64,000 nt of DNA from Thioclava atlantica (GCF_000737065.1 NZ_AQRC01000002.1:124001-188000); one strand, 5' to 3'; positions 1 to 8,611 are shown, counted from the stretch's first letter. Made by a program: numbers and translations. Notes: generated by a model from the sequence alone, not told the origin.

Positions 1-61
1 AGGCGCCGTCGAGCGCGACATGCTTGCCATAGGTGATCCGCAGATCCGTGACCTCAAGCAT
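1..61 (-). CDS. livF: Liv-type ABC transporter ATPase (LivF family), 5' fragment
   Basis: Only the first 20 codons are in the window; the gene runs off the left edge. The reading starts at ATG (59-61) with MLEVTDLRITYGKHVALDGA, the usual N-terminus of a LivF ATPase just before the Walker A loop. It overlaps the stop of the upstream livG by 8 nt, which is normal for livG-livF pairs. Its place at the end of a SBP-livH-livM-livG series supports the call. No catalytic motif is visible in the fragment, so the assignment rests on N-terminal similarity and context. Confidence 0.8.
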   Translation of the reverse strand, partial: MLEVTDLRITYGKHVALDGA

Positions 62-782
62 CGGTCCCCTCCCCCAGATAGGCCGCGATGACATGCGGAT
101 CCCTCAGCGCGGTCTCGGTCGCCTCGTCCGCGATCAGCCGCCCCGAATTCATCACCACCACGCGCGAGCAGAGCGCCCGCACCGCTTCCATGATATGTTC
201 GACGATGAGGATCGTGATCCCGCTTTCCGACAGCGAGCGGATCAGCGCGATCCCCTCGGCCAGTTCGGTCGGGTTGAGCCCCGCGAGCCATTCGTCGAGC
301 AGGAGAAGCCGCGGCTCGGCGGCCAGCGCACGCGCCAGTTCGAGCCGTTTCTGGTCGATATAGGTCAGCGCACCGGCGCTGGTCTCGGCCCGCCCCGCGA
401 GTCCGACCCGCTCGAGAGCGTCCCGCGCGACCGCGCGCGCCTCCGCGCCCCAATGGGATTTCGCGCCGAAGACCGCGGGGATCATCACGTTCTCGGTGAG
501 GCTGAGCGAGGGCAGGATCCGCACCAGCTGGAACGTGCGCGCCACCCCGGCCCGCGCGACCTGGTCGGGCCGACGCCCGGTCAGGGTCTCGCCCGCCAGC
601 GTGATCCGTCCCCCATCGGCCGCGAGATCGCCGGAGATCAGGTTCACCAGCGTCGTCTTGCCCGAGCCGTTCGGCCCCAGAAGCCCCACCACCTCGCCTT
701 GCGCGAGGGTGAAGGACAGCTCGTTCACCGCCGTCAGCCCGCCGAACCGCTTGGTGACATGGTCGATCGCAAGCAGCGTCAT
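54..782 (-). CDS. livG: Liv-type ABC transporter ATPase LivG
   Basis: This is a 242-residue ATP-binding subunit of a branched-chain amino acid/amide family importer, acting on the cytoplasmic face of the membrane. Walker A (GPNGSGKTT) lies near residue 36 and Walker B (LLLLDEWLAGLNP) near residue 160, and the length suits LivG. The ATG at 780-782 overlaps the livM stop in an ATGA arrangement, so I chose it over an upstream in-frame ATG inside livM. It belongs to a five-gene unit (binding protein, livH, livM, livG, livF) transcribed leftwards. The substrate is not readable from the ATPase; the neighbouring creatinase makes creatine or a related compound a candidate. Confidence 0.9.
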   Translation of the reverse strand: MTLLAIDHVTKRFGGLTAVNELSFTLAQGEVVGLLGPNGSGKTTLVNLISGDLAADGGRITLAGETLTGRRPDQVARAGVARTFQLVRILPSLSLTENVMIPAVFGAKSHWGAEARAVARDALERVGLAGRAETSAGALTYIDQKRLELARALAAEPRLLLLDEWLAGLNPTELAEGIALIRSLSESGITILIVEHIMEAVRALCSRVVVMNSGRLIADEATETALRDPHVIAAYLGEGTDA

Positions 783-1690
783 GCCCTGTCCTCCGTCTTG
801 CGCGTCTTCAGCCGCTCCAGCCCGGCAAGGATACCGTCGGGCAGCGCGAAGACCACGAGAATGAACAGAAGCCCCAGGAAGATCGGGTAGGTGTCGGGAA
901 ACCGTGCCGAGAGCCATTCGAAGGCGAGAAACAGCGGCACCGCGCCCAGAACCGGCCCCCAGAGCCGGTTCGCCCCGCCCAGCAGCGCCATGATCACGGT
1001 CAGGAAGCTGACGGTCGGATTGAACACGATCGAGGGCTCGACATAGACCCAGCGGGGGCTCGCGATCGCGCCGGCCAGCGTCAGGATCGTGGCCGAGAGC
1101 ACGAAAGCGGTGAGTTTCGTACGCGCGAGCGGAATGCCCGAATGCGCCGCCACCACCTCGTCATCGCCGATCACCCGCAGCGCAAGGCCCAGCCGGTGAC
1201 GCTGGATCCAGGCGGTCAGCGCGATCGTGGCCGCCCCGAGCGCGAGCATCTGCCAGTAGATCTCGCGCGCGCTCACATCGAGGAAGATGTAGCGCCCGAG
1301 GGTGCCGGTGACATTGACCTCGTACCAGGTGATGAGCTGGCGCACGAGTTCGGACAGGCCGAAGGTGAAGATCACGAAATAGACCCCGGCAAGGCGCAGG
1401 GTCGAGAGCCCGACCACCAGCGCGATCGCGGCCCCGATCAGCCCGGCGACGATCAGCACCAGCCAATAGGGCATCGCCTCGTTGAGCACCGCGACCGTGT
1501 AGGCGCCGGTTCCGTAGAAAGCGACCGTGGCGAGAGAGACATAGCGCGTATGGCCCGAGAACACGGCCCAGCCGCTGGCGAGCGTGACATAGGTGACCGC
1601 GCCGATCAGCAGTCCGAGCCCGTAATCGGAGACCCCGAAAGGCGCGAGCGCGAGGGCCACGAGGGCGGCAAGCGAGAGAGCGATCTTCAT
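779..1690 (-). CDS. livM: Liv-type ABC transporter permease LivM
   Basis: This 303-residue, highly hydrophobic protein has about eight to ten predicted membrane segments and the LivM/LivH-family signature region (GLALRVIGDDEVVAAHSGI), where the cytoplasmic loop contacts the ATPase. The N-terminus (MKIALSLAALVALALAPFGV) is the first membrane helix. It starts one base after the livH stop and overlaps livG by four bases, so it is translationally coupled in the operon. The pair LivH+LivM forms the membrane pore. The substrate is unknown from sequence. Confidence 0.9.
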   Translation of the reverse strand: MKIALSLAALVALALAPFGVSDYGLGLLIGAVTYVTLASGWAVFSGHTRYVSLATVAFYGTGAYTVAVLNEAMPYWLVLIVAGLIGAAIALVVGLSTLRLAGVYFVIFTFGLSELVRQLITWYEVNVTGTLGRYIFLDVSAREIYWQMLALGAATIALTAWIQRHRLGLALRVIGDDEVVAAHSGIPLARTKLTAFVLSATILTLAGAIASPRWVYVEPSIVFNPTVSFLTVIMALLGGANRLWGPVLGAVPLFLAFEWLSARFPDTYPIFLGLLFILVVFALPDGILAGLERLKTRKTEDRA

Positions 1691-1691
1691 C

Positions 1692-2558
1692 TCAGCGCCT
1701 CCCGAACAGGCCCTGCGGGCGCCACAGAAGGACCACGAGGAAGATCGCGAAGGTCGCCGCCAGCGTCAGTCCCGGGTCGATCGCGGTCGCGACGAAGGTC
1801 TCGACCAGCCCGAGCGCGAGCCCCGCGATCAGCGTGCCCGCGACATTGCCGACCCCGCCCATGATCACGATGACCAGCGCCTTCATGGTGAACACCACGC
1901 CATCGGTCGCCGAGAAGGTCTGGTGCATCGCGATGCTCGCCCCGGCAATCGCCGCGAGCGCCGTGCCGAGCGCGAAGCCCTGCCGCGCCACCCGGTTCAC
2001 GTCGATCCCCACCAGCGGCGCCGATCCCGGCGTCTGGGCGACCGCGCGCAGCGCAAGCCCCCAGCGGGTGCGGCCGAGCGCGAGCACCAGCCCTCCGCCC
2101 GCGACGACGCAGATCGCGAAGGCGATGAGACGGTTGAGCGCGACCGGCACGCCCAGCACGTTCACCCCCTGATCGAGATAGGTGATCGAGGTGAAATCCG
2201 CGCCGAAGGTGACCAGAAGGCCGCCCTGGATCAGGAACATCAATCCGAAGGTCGCAAGAATGGAGGCGACATCGAGCCGGCCGGCATCGCCCGCGCGCGC
2301 CACCAGCGGGCGCATCATCACCGCGTAGAGAATCCAGCCCACCGCATAGCCCAGGGGCGCGATGAGCACGATCGCAAGGAGAGGCGGCACGCCTGCCCCC
2401 TTGAAGAGCGCGACGAGGGCGAAGGCCGAGACCAGGGTGAACTCGCCATAGGCGAGGTTCATGATCCGGCTGATGCCGTATTGCAGGGTCAGGCCGAGGG
2501 CGAGCAGCGCATAGGTGCCGCCCAGGACGAGCCCGAGAATCAGGGTCGTGACAAGCAT
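1692..2558 (-). CDS. livH: Liv-type ABC transporter permease LivH
   Basis: This 288-residue inner-membrane permease has the LivH N-terminal pattern (GLVLGGTYALLALGLTLQYG followed by IMNLAYGEF) and the conserved cytoplasmic loop (GLALRAVAQTPGSAPLVGID). The length is normal. It follows the substrate-binding-protein gene after 71 bp that contain a hairpin with a T-run, which probably lowers permease expression relative to the binding protein. It is the first of four tightly packed membrane and ATPase genes. Confidence 0.92.
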   Translation of the reverse strand: MLVTTLILGLVLGGTYALLALGLTLQYGISRIMNLAYGEFTLVSAFALVALFKGAGVPPLLAIVLIAPLGYAVGWILYAVMMRPLVARAGDAGRLDVASILATFGLMFLIQGGLLVTFGADFTSITYLDQGVNVLGVPVALNRLIAFAICVVAGGGLVLALGRTRWGLALRAVAQTPGSAPLVGIDVNRVARQGFALGTALAAIAGASIAMHQTFSATDGVVFTMKALVIVIMGGVGNVAGTLIAGLALGLVETFVATAIDPGLTLAATFAIFLVVLLWRPQGLFGRR

Positions 2559-2579
2559 GGGATCCGTCGAGAAAAAGAG

Positions 2580-2605
2580 GCGCGGGCCGGGCTTTCGGCC
2601 CGCGC
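2580..2605 (-). terminator. Hairpin with T-run between binding protein and livH (attenuator)
   Basis: A 9-bp perfect stem (GCGCGGGCC/GGCCCGCGC) with an 8-nt loop lies just after the binding-protein stop. Read leftwards it is followed by CTCTTTTTCTC. It looks like a leaky Rho-independent terminator inside the operon. Confidence 0.65.
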
Positions 2606-2629
2606 AAGGTCAGCTCGCCTGGAGTGGGG

Positions 2630-3844
2630 TTACCAGGCGGGCTTGGGGATGATCGGGGCCGAAGCGCCCGGCTTGTCGGCCGGGTCGATCGCGCGGAAGG
2701 CGCCGCCCTGCCACTGCCCGACCCACCACAGATCACGCAACTGGTTGTCCTCGAGCTTCACGGTTCCGATCACGGTGTCGAAACTGCCGGTCGAGAGTTC
2801 ATTGGCGAGCGCCTCGTGATCGAGCCCGACCCGCGCCACCGCCTGTTCGAGCATCTGCAACGAGGCATAGGTGATCGCGCTGGCCCAGCTGTCGGGCGGA
2901 TTGCCGATCTCCTTGGTGTGGCGGGCGAAATATTCCTGCATCGCGGGGCTGTCGGCATTGACGCCACCGATCGCCATCACGCCCTCGGCCTTGCCATCGG
3001 CGATGCCCGGATAGATCGGGAAGGCGCCGCCCACCGAGAGGTAGAAGACTTTCGGATTGAACCCCATCGACTGCGCGGTCTTGGTCATGCCGAAGCTGCC
3101 CGGCGGGTAGGAGAACGCGACGAAACTGTCCGCGCCCGACGCTTTCGCCTCGCTCAGGATCGCGGAGAAATCCGAGGTGCCGAGCGGGTAGGACTTGTCG
3201 TAGACCAGATCGAACCCGGCCTGTTTGAAGGCGGGGCGCGCGCCGCTGATCAGGTCGATGCCGAACCCGTCGGCGACCGACACGGCGGCGATCTTGTTGT
3301 TGATCGTGCCCGCGTCGCGCGCCGCCTTGAGCACGTCGACCAGCCCCTCGGCATAGTCATGTCCGCCGCCCAGCAGCCAGAAGCTGCGCTTCCAGCGCTT
3401 GACGAAATCGGGCGCCTTGTCGGTCACTGCGGTGACGGCAAGCTGGGGATAGCCGAAGCGGTCGAACAGGGGCGCGACGGCGAGGTTCGGCCCGGTCCCC
3501 CAGGGCGGCAGGATCAGATCGACCTTGTCCTGGCTCGCGAGCCGTTCGATCGAGCGCACCAGATCCTCGTTCGAGGAGCGGTTGTCATATTCCACGACCT
3601 CGATCATCCGCTGCGACCCGTCGGGCATCTTCAGCCCGCCTGCCGCGTTCACCGTCTTCACCCAGAGCTCGTAATTGGGGATCGTGGTGATCCCTGCCCC
3701 GGTGGCATTGGCCCCGGTGCGCGCCACCGCGTAGCCGATCCGCACCTTGTCGCCCTCGGCGAGGGCGGGCCCACCGATCAGCGTGCTCGCCGCGGTCCAT
3801 AAGGCAATTGCGCGCAGCGCCGCGCGCCGCGAAAAATTCGTCAT
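2630..3844 (-). CDS. Periplasmic substrate-binding protein of Liv-type ABC transporter
   Basis: This 404-residue protein begins with a twin-arginine-like signal (NFSRRAALRAIALWTAAS...ALA) followed by the start of a type I periplasmic-binding fold (KVRIGYAVARTG). It matches the peripla_BP_6 family that feeds LivHMGF importers. The ATG at 3842-3844 has a strong ribosome site (GGGAGG) seven bases upstream; longer in-frame starts lack one. A terminator-like hairpin follows. The ligand cannot be read from sequence. The divergent AraC gene and the creatinase beyond it suggest creatine, creatinine or another guanidino/amide compound, which is inference from context only. Confidence 0.9.
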   Translation of the reverse strand: MTNFSRRAALRAIALWTAASTLIGGPALAEGDKVRIGYAVARTGANATGAGITTIPNYELWVKTVNAAGGLKMPDGSQRMIEVVEYDNRSSNEDLVRSIERLASQDKVDLILPPWGTGPNLAVAPLFDRFGYPQLAVTAVTDKAPDFVKRWKRSFWLLGGGHDYAEGLVDVLKAARDAGTINNKIAAVSVADGFGIDLISGARPAFKQAGFDLVYDKSYPLGTSDFSAILSEAKASGADSFVAFSYPPGSFGMTKTAQSMGFNPKVFYLSVGGAFPIYPGIADGKAEGVMAIGGVNADSPAMQEYFARHTKEIGNPPDSWASAITYASLQMLEQAVARVGLDHEALANELSTGSFDTVIGTVKLEDNQLRDLWWVGQWQGGAFRAIDPADKPGASAPIIPKPAW

Positions 3845-3950
3845 GATTTCCTCCCTTCGGGCCCTGTGCGGGCGCCTTTTCTCGGCATGGGGCACGGGTG
3901 TGAACCCGACCCTGCCTTCTCCTCCGAGGACACGGTAATCCGAAGTCTGA

Positions 3951-3978
3951 GATATATAAAATGCACATATGAGGCCAA
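3951..3978 (-). promoter_or_regulatory. Candidate sigma-70 promoter for the Liv operon
   Basis: Reading leftwards there is TTGGCC (3978-3973), a 16-bp spacer and TATATC (3956-3951), about 107 bp before the binding-protein start. The block is AT-rich against a very GC-rich background. A divergent promoter for the AraC gene may share it. Confidence 0.4.
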
Positions 3979-4031
3979 GTTTTGGACTTTTGCTTGATTT
4001 CGCGCCCGCAGGAGCCCAGACAGAACGGACG

Positions 4032-4907
4032 ATGCGCGACCAGTTCAACGCCCTGCCCGCCCGCCGCAGCGCGGCGACCGTCCTCCACGTCCGGAGCCCG
4101 CTGACCTCGGTCGGCTACACGCTGGCGACGGGGTCGGCGCATCTCGTGCTGGTGGCCGCCGGTCAGGTGCGGCTGCGGGCGGGATCGCAGGAACCCTATC
4201 TCGGGGTCGATGCACCCCGGCTGGCCTGGCGCGCGGATGGCGCGGGCGATGAGCTCGTCGCCGAGGGCGGCACGCGGGCCACGATCCTGACCCTGTCGCG
4301 GCTCGCGCTGACGGGCGCGCTGCCCGTCACGCCGCTGGGCGAACAGATGCAGCGCACGCTCGGCCAGAACCTTTCGCTGCCCTACGAGCCCGGATCGCGG
4401 ATCGACACGCTGGTCGCGGGCTTCGAGGCGGAACGCACGGCCGCGGAGCCGGGTGCCGATGTCGCGATGGGGCATTACCTGTCGCTGCTTCTGGTGCAGC
4501 TCTGGCGGCTCGCGCGTGGCGATCTGGTCGCGCATGGACGGGCCCCGCAGGGGCTCGCGGAACGCTTCGTCCTGCTCGCGGGGCAGCGGCTGCGCGAGCA
4601 TCTCACCGTGGGCGCCTATGCCCGCGCCCTCGGGGTGAGCCGCGACCGGCTCGGTACGGCGGTGCGGCGCGCGACCGGCTATTCGCCGCAGGGCTACCTG
4701 CATCTTCTGCTGATCCGCGAGGCCTCGGAACTTCTGGCCGATACCGGGATGCCGGTCGGACAGATCGCGTTCCGGCTCGGCTTCTCCGACCCCGCCTATT
4801 TCAGCCGCTTCTTCACCCGCCACCGCGGCGAGACCCCGGCGCAGTTCGGGCGCACCGCGAAGGCGCGGCTGGCCAAGGGGGACCAGTCCTACGCGGCCTG
4901 GCCCTGA
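4032..4907 (+). CDS. AraC-family transcriptional regulator
   Basis: This protein (291 residues from the ATG at 4032) has a variable N-terminal ligand-sensing half and a C-terminal AraC/XylS DNA-binding domain with two helix-turn-helix units. Visible motifs are VGAYARALGVSRDRLGTAVRR and IAFRLGFSDPAYFSRFFTRH followed by GETPAQFG, the family hallmark. An upstream in-frame ATG at 3969 overlaps the candidate promoter of the divergent operon and has no ribosome site, so I prefer 4032, though its ribosome site is also weak. It sits between a Liv operon and creatinase and is the obvious candidate regulator of both. Confidence 0.85.
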   Translation: MRDQFNALPARRSAATVLHVRSPLTSVGYTLATGSAHLVLVAAGQVRLRAGSQEPYLGVDAPRLAWRADGAGDELVAEGGTRATILTLSRLALTGALPVTPLGEQMQRTLGQNLSLPYEPGSRIDTLVAGFEAERTAAEPGADVAMGHYLSLLLVQLWRLARGDLVAHGRAPQGLAERFVLLAGQRLREHLTVGAYARALGVSRDRLGTAVRRATGYSPQGYLHLLLIREASELLADTGMPVGQIAFRLGFSDPAYFSRFFTRHRGETPAQFGRTAKARLAKGDQSYAAWP

Positions 4908-4929
4908 CCGCCCGCACCCCGAACCCCCT

Positions 4930-6132
4930 TCAGCCGACGATGTTGTATTCCGGGCCGTAGGGAAAACCGGTGATGTTCTCGGCGCCCTCCGGGGTGATAA
5001 CGAGGATATCGTGCTCGCGGTAGCCCCCTGCGCCAGGACGGCCCTCCGGGATCGTCAGCATCGGCTCCATCGAGATCACCATGCCTGGCTCAAGCACCGT
5101 CGCGATATCCTCGCGCAGCTCCAGCCCCGCCTCGCGCCCATAGTAATGCGAGAGGAGACCGAAGCTGTGCCCATAGCCGAAGGTGCGGTATTTCAGAAGA
5201 TCACGATCGGCGAGGAACGCATTGATCTTATGCGTAATCTCGGCGCAGCTTGCGCCCGGGCGCAACAGGCTCATCCCGTAGACATGGGCGGCGACATTGG
5301 CCTCCCAGATCTCGCGCGAGGCCGCATCCACCTCGTCCAGGAAAAGCGTGCGTTCGAGCGCGGTGTAATAGCCGGAGATCATCGGAAAGGCGTTGAGCGA
5401 GAGAATGTCGCCGCGCTGCAAGACCCGCCCCGTCACCGGGTTATGCGCCCCGTCGGTGTTGATCCCGGACTGGAACCAGACCCAGGTATCGCGATATTCG
5501 GCCTCGGGAAAGCGCTTCGCGATCTCGAGCTCCATCGCGTCGCGCCCGGCCATCGCCACGTCGATCTCGCGAACGCCCTCGCGGATCGCCGCGCGGATCG
5601 CGCCCCCTCCGATATCGGCGACCTGTGCGCCATGCCGGATCAGCGCGATCTCGGCGGCCGACTTGTGCATCCGCTGGCGCATCGTCGCGGGAGCGATGTC
5701 CTTCGTCGCGGCGGGTTGAAGAAAGGCCTCCATCAGCCCCTTTTGCGCGAGCGTGAGGTGATCGGCCTCGTAGCCCAGCACCCTGCCCGTACCGCTCACC
5801 GAGGCGATCGCGCGCCAGTAATTGTTCCGCGCCCAGTCGGTATAGGTGATGTTGTCGCCATGGCCGCGCCGCCACGGCTGACCCGCGTCAATACCCGCGC
5901 TGATCGTGACGCTCTGGCTCGGCGTGACGACGAGCCCGTAGGGCCGCCCGAAGCTGCAATAGAGAAACCCCGAGTAATAGGCGATATTGTGCATGGAGGT
6001 GAAGATGCAGCTCTCCACCCCCTCGGCCGCCATCGCAGCGCGCAAACCCGCGAGGCGCGCCTCATATTCCTCGGCTGCGAAGGGCAGGACGCGCGTGCCC
6101 TGGTGGAAGCTGTAGGTTTCGGGACGGCCCAT
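4930..6132 (-). CDS. Creatinase (creatine amidinohydrolase)
   Basis: The enzyme would hydrolyse creatine to sarcosine and urea (EC 3.5.3.3) in the cytoplasm. It is a 400-residue pita-bread-fold protein of the M24 family. From memory it matches Pseudomonas putida creatinase (403 residues) along its whole length, including YYSGFLYCSFGRPYG near residue 52, DNITYTDW near 93, FQSGINTDGAHNPVT near 220, and the C-terminal GYREHDI and NITGFP blocks. His230, Glu260, Arg333 and Glu356 fall where P. putida His232, Glu262, Arg335 and Glu358 lie, so the active site looks intact. It lacks the metal ligands of true aminopeptidases. The ATG at 6130-6132 has a GGAG ribosome site. It converges with the AraC gene. 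Confidence 0.92.
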   Translation of the reverse strand: MGRPETYSFHQGTRVLPFAAEEYEARLAGLRAAMAAEGVESCIFTSMHNIAYYSGFLYCSFGRPYGLVVTPSQSVTISAGIDAGQPWRRGHGDNITYTDWARNNYWRAIASVSGTGRVLGYEADHLTLAQKGLMEAFLQPAATKDIAPATMRQRMHKSAAEIALIRHGAQVADIGGGAIRAAIREGVREIDVAMAGRDAMELEIAKRFPEAEYRDTWVWFQSGINTDGAHNPVTGRVLQRGDILSLNAFPMISGYYTALERTLFLDEVDAASREIWEANVAAHVYGMSLLRPGASCAEITHKINAFLADRDLLKYRTFGYGHSFGLLSHYYGREAGLELREDIATVLEPGMVISMEPMLTIPEGRPGAGGYREHDILVITPEGAENITGFPYGPEYNIVG

Positions 6133-6387
6133 CGAGGCACTCCTTCTCGAAGACGCGGCCACGAGAAGGGTGATCTCCCTTCGCCGCGGCCCGCGGCAAA
6201 GCAGGATCCCGGCGTTCAGGACGGATGATCGGGCACGCTTTTCGCGTCGGCGACGCCATCGCCTCCCCTCACCCGTCAAGCTGGCGCAAATGCCGCGCCC
6301 TGTCCAGACATCCCGCACGCAAAGATCCGGCCTTGACGGCACCGCCGCGCGGACCGATCTATCGGGGCAGACGAGAAAGGACCTTCG

Positions 6388-6909
6388 ATGTATCCGATCG
6401 CGAGCCTGCGCTGCCCCGGCCGGGGCGACACCGACCTCCTGCTGTCGCGCTTCGCGCAGGAGGCGATGGAAGCGGGGCTGCGGGTCCGCGGCACCGTCCA
6501 GATCAATACCGAGCGCGCGAAGAACCATGCCTGCGACATGGATATCAAGGTGCTGCCCGACGGGCCGGTTCTGCTGATCTCGCAGGCGCTCGGTTCCGGA
6601 TCGCGGGGATGCCGGCTCAACCCGGAAGCGCTCGAGACGGCTGTCGAAGCGGTGGCGCGCACGCTCGATGACGGGGCGGATCTGCTGATCATCAACAAGT
6701 TCGGGAAGATGGAGGCGGAGGGGCGCGGCTTTCGCGAGGTGATCGCGCATGCGATCGCGCGGGAGATCCCGGTTCTGGTGGGGCTCAACGGGCTCAATCA
6801 GGACGCTTTCGCCGAGTTCACCGGCGGGGCGGTCGAGCCCCTTTCTCCCGAGATCGGCGCCCTGCATCGCTGGATCTCCGCGATCCGCGAAACCGCGCCC
6901 ACCTCCTGA
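6388..6909 (+). CDS. DUF2478 family protein (nucleotide-binding-like)
   Basis: This 173-residue cytoplasmic protein resembles the DUF2478 family, often found near molybdenum or tungsten transport genes. The N-terminal loop (LRCPGRGDTDLLLSRFAQ) looks like a degenerate P-loop, and the block DDGADLLIINKFGKMEAEGRGF is the family signature. The ATG has an AAAGGA ribosome site. No molybdate transporter or cofactor gene is present nearby, so its partner is not evident here. The function of the family is not established to my knowledge. Confidence 0.7.
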   Translation: MYPIASLRCPGRGDTDLLLSRFAQEAMEAGLRVRGTVQINTERAKNHACDMDIKVLPDGPVLLISQALGSGSRGCRLNPEALETAVEAVARTLDDGADLLIINKFGKMEAEGRGFREVIAHAIAREIPVLVGLNGLNQDAFAEFTGGAVEPLSPEIGALHRWISAIRETAPTS

Positions 6910-6916
6910 GGGGGAT

Positions 6917-7801
6917 CTAGCCGAGGGCTTCGGCGAGAAAGTCGAAGACGAAGCGCAGGCGCCGGTTGCGAAGCACCTCGCGATGCGCGACGAGCCAGAC
7001 CGGGAAGGTCAGCGGCACGAAATTGGGCAGCGCGCGGGCGGCACGGGGGTCCGCGTCCCCGATCCGGGCGTCGACCAGCATCAGCCCCAGATCCTGCTTC
7101 ATCATTTCCCAGGCCGCCATGAAGCTCGAACAGCGGAACGGGAAATTCTCGCGGCTCAGCCCCAGGCCGAGACCGTCGAGCCGGGCCAGGTACGGATCGG
7201 GGTCCCCGGGCGCGATGATACTCGCCCGCGCCAGATCGCCCGGCCTGCGCAGCGGGCCGATCCGGCCCAGATAGCCCGGCATGCCGTAGAACCGCGCCTG
7301 AGCCTCGCGCAGCTTGCGCGCGATCAGGTCGGGCTCTTCGGGGCGGAAATTGCGGATTGCGATATCGGCCTCGCGCCGCATGAGGTCGGACGGCGTATTC
7401 TCGGCGATCACGGTGATCGCGATGCGCGGTTCGGCGGCGTGCAGCCGCGTGAGGATCGGCGGCAGAAGCAGCCCGGCATAGAGATCGGAGGCCGAGATCG
7501 TCACCTCGCCCGCCATCGCCGCACTCTGTCCATGCGCCGCAAGCGAGAGCGCATGCGCCCCCGCCCCCATCGCCCGGACATGTTCGAGAAGCGCCTCGCC
7601 TGCCGGGGTCAGCTGCAATCCGCGCCCGAAGCGCTCGAACAGCACCACCCCGAGTTCCCGTTCGAGCCCGTCGACCTGCCGCCCCAGCGTCGGCTGCGCC
7701 AGCCCGAGCGCACGCGCGGCCGCCGACAGCGAGCCTTCCTCGGCGGTGACGAGAAAAGCCCGCGCGCGGTTCCAGTCGAAGGTCACGGAACGCCAATCCA
7801 T
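6917..7801 (-). CDS. LysR-family transcriptional regulator
   Basis: This 294-residue protein has an N-terminal winged helix-turn-helix (FLVTAEEGSLSAAARALGLAQPTLGRQVDGLE, about residues 14-45) and a LysR substrate-binding domain. The start at 7799-7801 (MDWRSV) is typical of the family. An alternative ATG four codons upstream overlaps a palindrome, and neither has a clear ribosome site. It is divergent from an NAD(P)-binding protein gene across an 80-95 bp gap and probably controls it and itself. The inducer is unknown. Confidence 0.88.
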   Translation of the reverse strand: MDWRSVTFDWNRARAFLVTAEEGSLSAAARALGLAQPTLGRQVDGLERELGVVLFERFGRGLQLTPAGEALLEHVRAMGAGAHALSLAAHGQSAAMAGEVTISASDLYAGLLLPPILTRLHAAEPRIAITVIAENTPSDLMRREADIAIRNFRPEEPDLIARKLREAQARFYGMPGYLGRIGPLRRPGDLARASIIAPGDPDPYLARLDGLGLGLSRENFPFRCSSFMAAWEMMKQDLGLMLVDARIGDADPRAARALPNFVPLTFPVWLVAHREVLRNRRLRFVFDFLAEALG

Positions 7802-7811
7802 GCGTTTGTGC

Positions 7812-7829
7812 ATATCAGAATGACGATAT
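7812..7829. promoter_or_regulatory. Inverted repeat in the LysR intergenic region
   Basis: ATATC-N8-GATAT (7812-7816 and 7825-7829) lies between the two divergent start codons. LysR proteins bind dyads of this general type, so it is a candidate autoregulatory site. The evidence is only symmetry and position. Confidence 0.3.
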
Positions 7830-7894
7830 CAGTCAATTTTCTCGAGCATGGCCCGACGGTAACCTTGTGGTACTTTCCTGTCAGGAGGCTCCCC

Positions 7895-8593
7895 ATGAAA
7901 CGGGTCTGCATCATCGGCATTTCCGGCAAGCTCGGGCAGTACATGGCCGAGCTCGCACTCGAGCGCGGCTACGAGGTGGTCGGGGTCTGCCGCCCCGAGA
8001 GCACGGGCAAGCTGGCGCGGTTCGGCGAGCGGATCACCCTTCATCCGGGGCGCACCAATGACCGCGAGGTGATCCGCAAGGCATTGCGGGGCTGCGACGG
8101 GGTGCTCACGGTGCTCGTGCCCTGGGGCGTGGAGGGCTATGCCACCGGCACGGCTCAGGCAGTGCTCGATCACGCCGAGCCCGACGCGCGGCTCGTCTTC
8201 TCCTGTGGCTGGCACATCTCCCGCGACGGGAAGGATCGCCACCCGTGGAAGCTGCGCGCCTTCGTCGCCGTGTTCGGCCGTATCGCGCGCCTGCTGCGCT
8301 TTGCCGATCTGGAGGATCAGGTGGAGGCGGCGCGGCGGATCTTCGCCTTGGATCGCGACTGGACGGTGGTGCGCGGATCCGATCTCGAGGAAGGGCCGAG
8401 CGAGGGCCTGCCGGTCTGGGCACGCCATGTGGGCGATCCGGTGCTCTCCTCGAACCGCACCCGCCGCATAGATTTCGCGCGCTTCATGGTGCATGCGCTG
8501 ACCGATCCGGCCCTGATCCGCGAAGCCCCCGCCATCGTCGGCTGCAACACCCCCTCGGCGCGCGCCGCCGCAGGCAAGGACGCGGATGCCTGA
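7895..8593 (+). CDS. NAD(P)-binding Rossmann-fold protein (atypical SDR / NmrA-like)
   Basis: This 232-residue protein opens with a beta strand and a glycine-rich loop (VCIIGISGKLGQYMAELAL), the dinucleotide-binding motif of atypical short-chain dehydrogenases. The rest fits NAD(P)H-binding proteins of the NmrA/SDR type (GCDGVLTVLVPWG near residue 68, WTVVRGSDLEEGP near 160). No classical YxxxK catalytic pair is obvious, so it may be a sensor or an unusual reductase. The ATG follows a perfect AGGAGG ribosome site. It is divergent from a LysR regulator, its likely controller. Its substrate is unknown. Confidence 0.7.
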   Translation: MKRVCIIGISGKLGQYMAELALERGYEVVGVCRPESTGKLARFGERITLHPGRTNDREVIRKALRGCDGVLTVLVPWGVEGYATGTAQAVLDHAEPDARLVFSCGWHISRDGKDRHPWKLRAFVAVFGRIARLLRFADLEDQVEAARRIFALDRDWTVVRGSDLEEGPSEGLPVWARHVGDPVLSSNRTRRIDFARFMVHALTDPALIREAPAIVGCNTPSARAAAGKDADA

Positions 8594-8611
8594 GTTAAGC
8601 CGTTGCCGGTC

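Noticed and set aside
33-890. Long open frame on the + strand opposite livG
   Set aside because: It is the antisense shadow of livG in GC-rich DNA: Arg/Pro/Gln-rich composition, no domain and no ribosome site. The same holds for most other long antisense frames in the window.
2624-3802. 392-codon open frame opposite the Liv binding protein
   Set aside because: Antisense frame with no recognisable domain. The minus-strand frame has a signal peptide, a binding-protein fold and a strong ribosome site.
3969-4031. Longer N-terminus of the AraC regulator
   Set aside because: The upstream ATG falls in the candidate promoter of the divergent operon and has no ribosome site, although I cannot exclude it.
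4930-6132. M24 Xaa-Pro aminopeptidase
   Set aside because: The sequence follows creatinase throughout, with creatinase active-site residues, and lacks the five metal ligands of the aminopeptidases.
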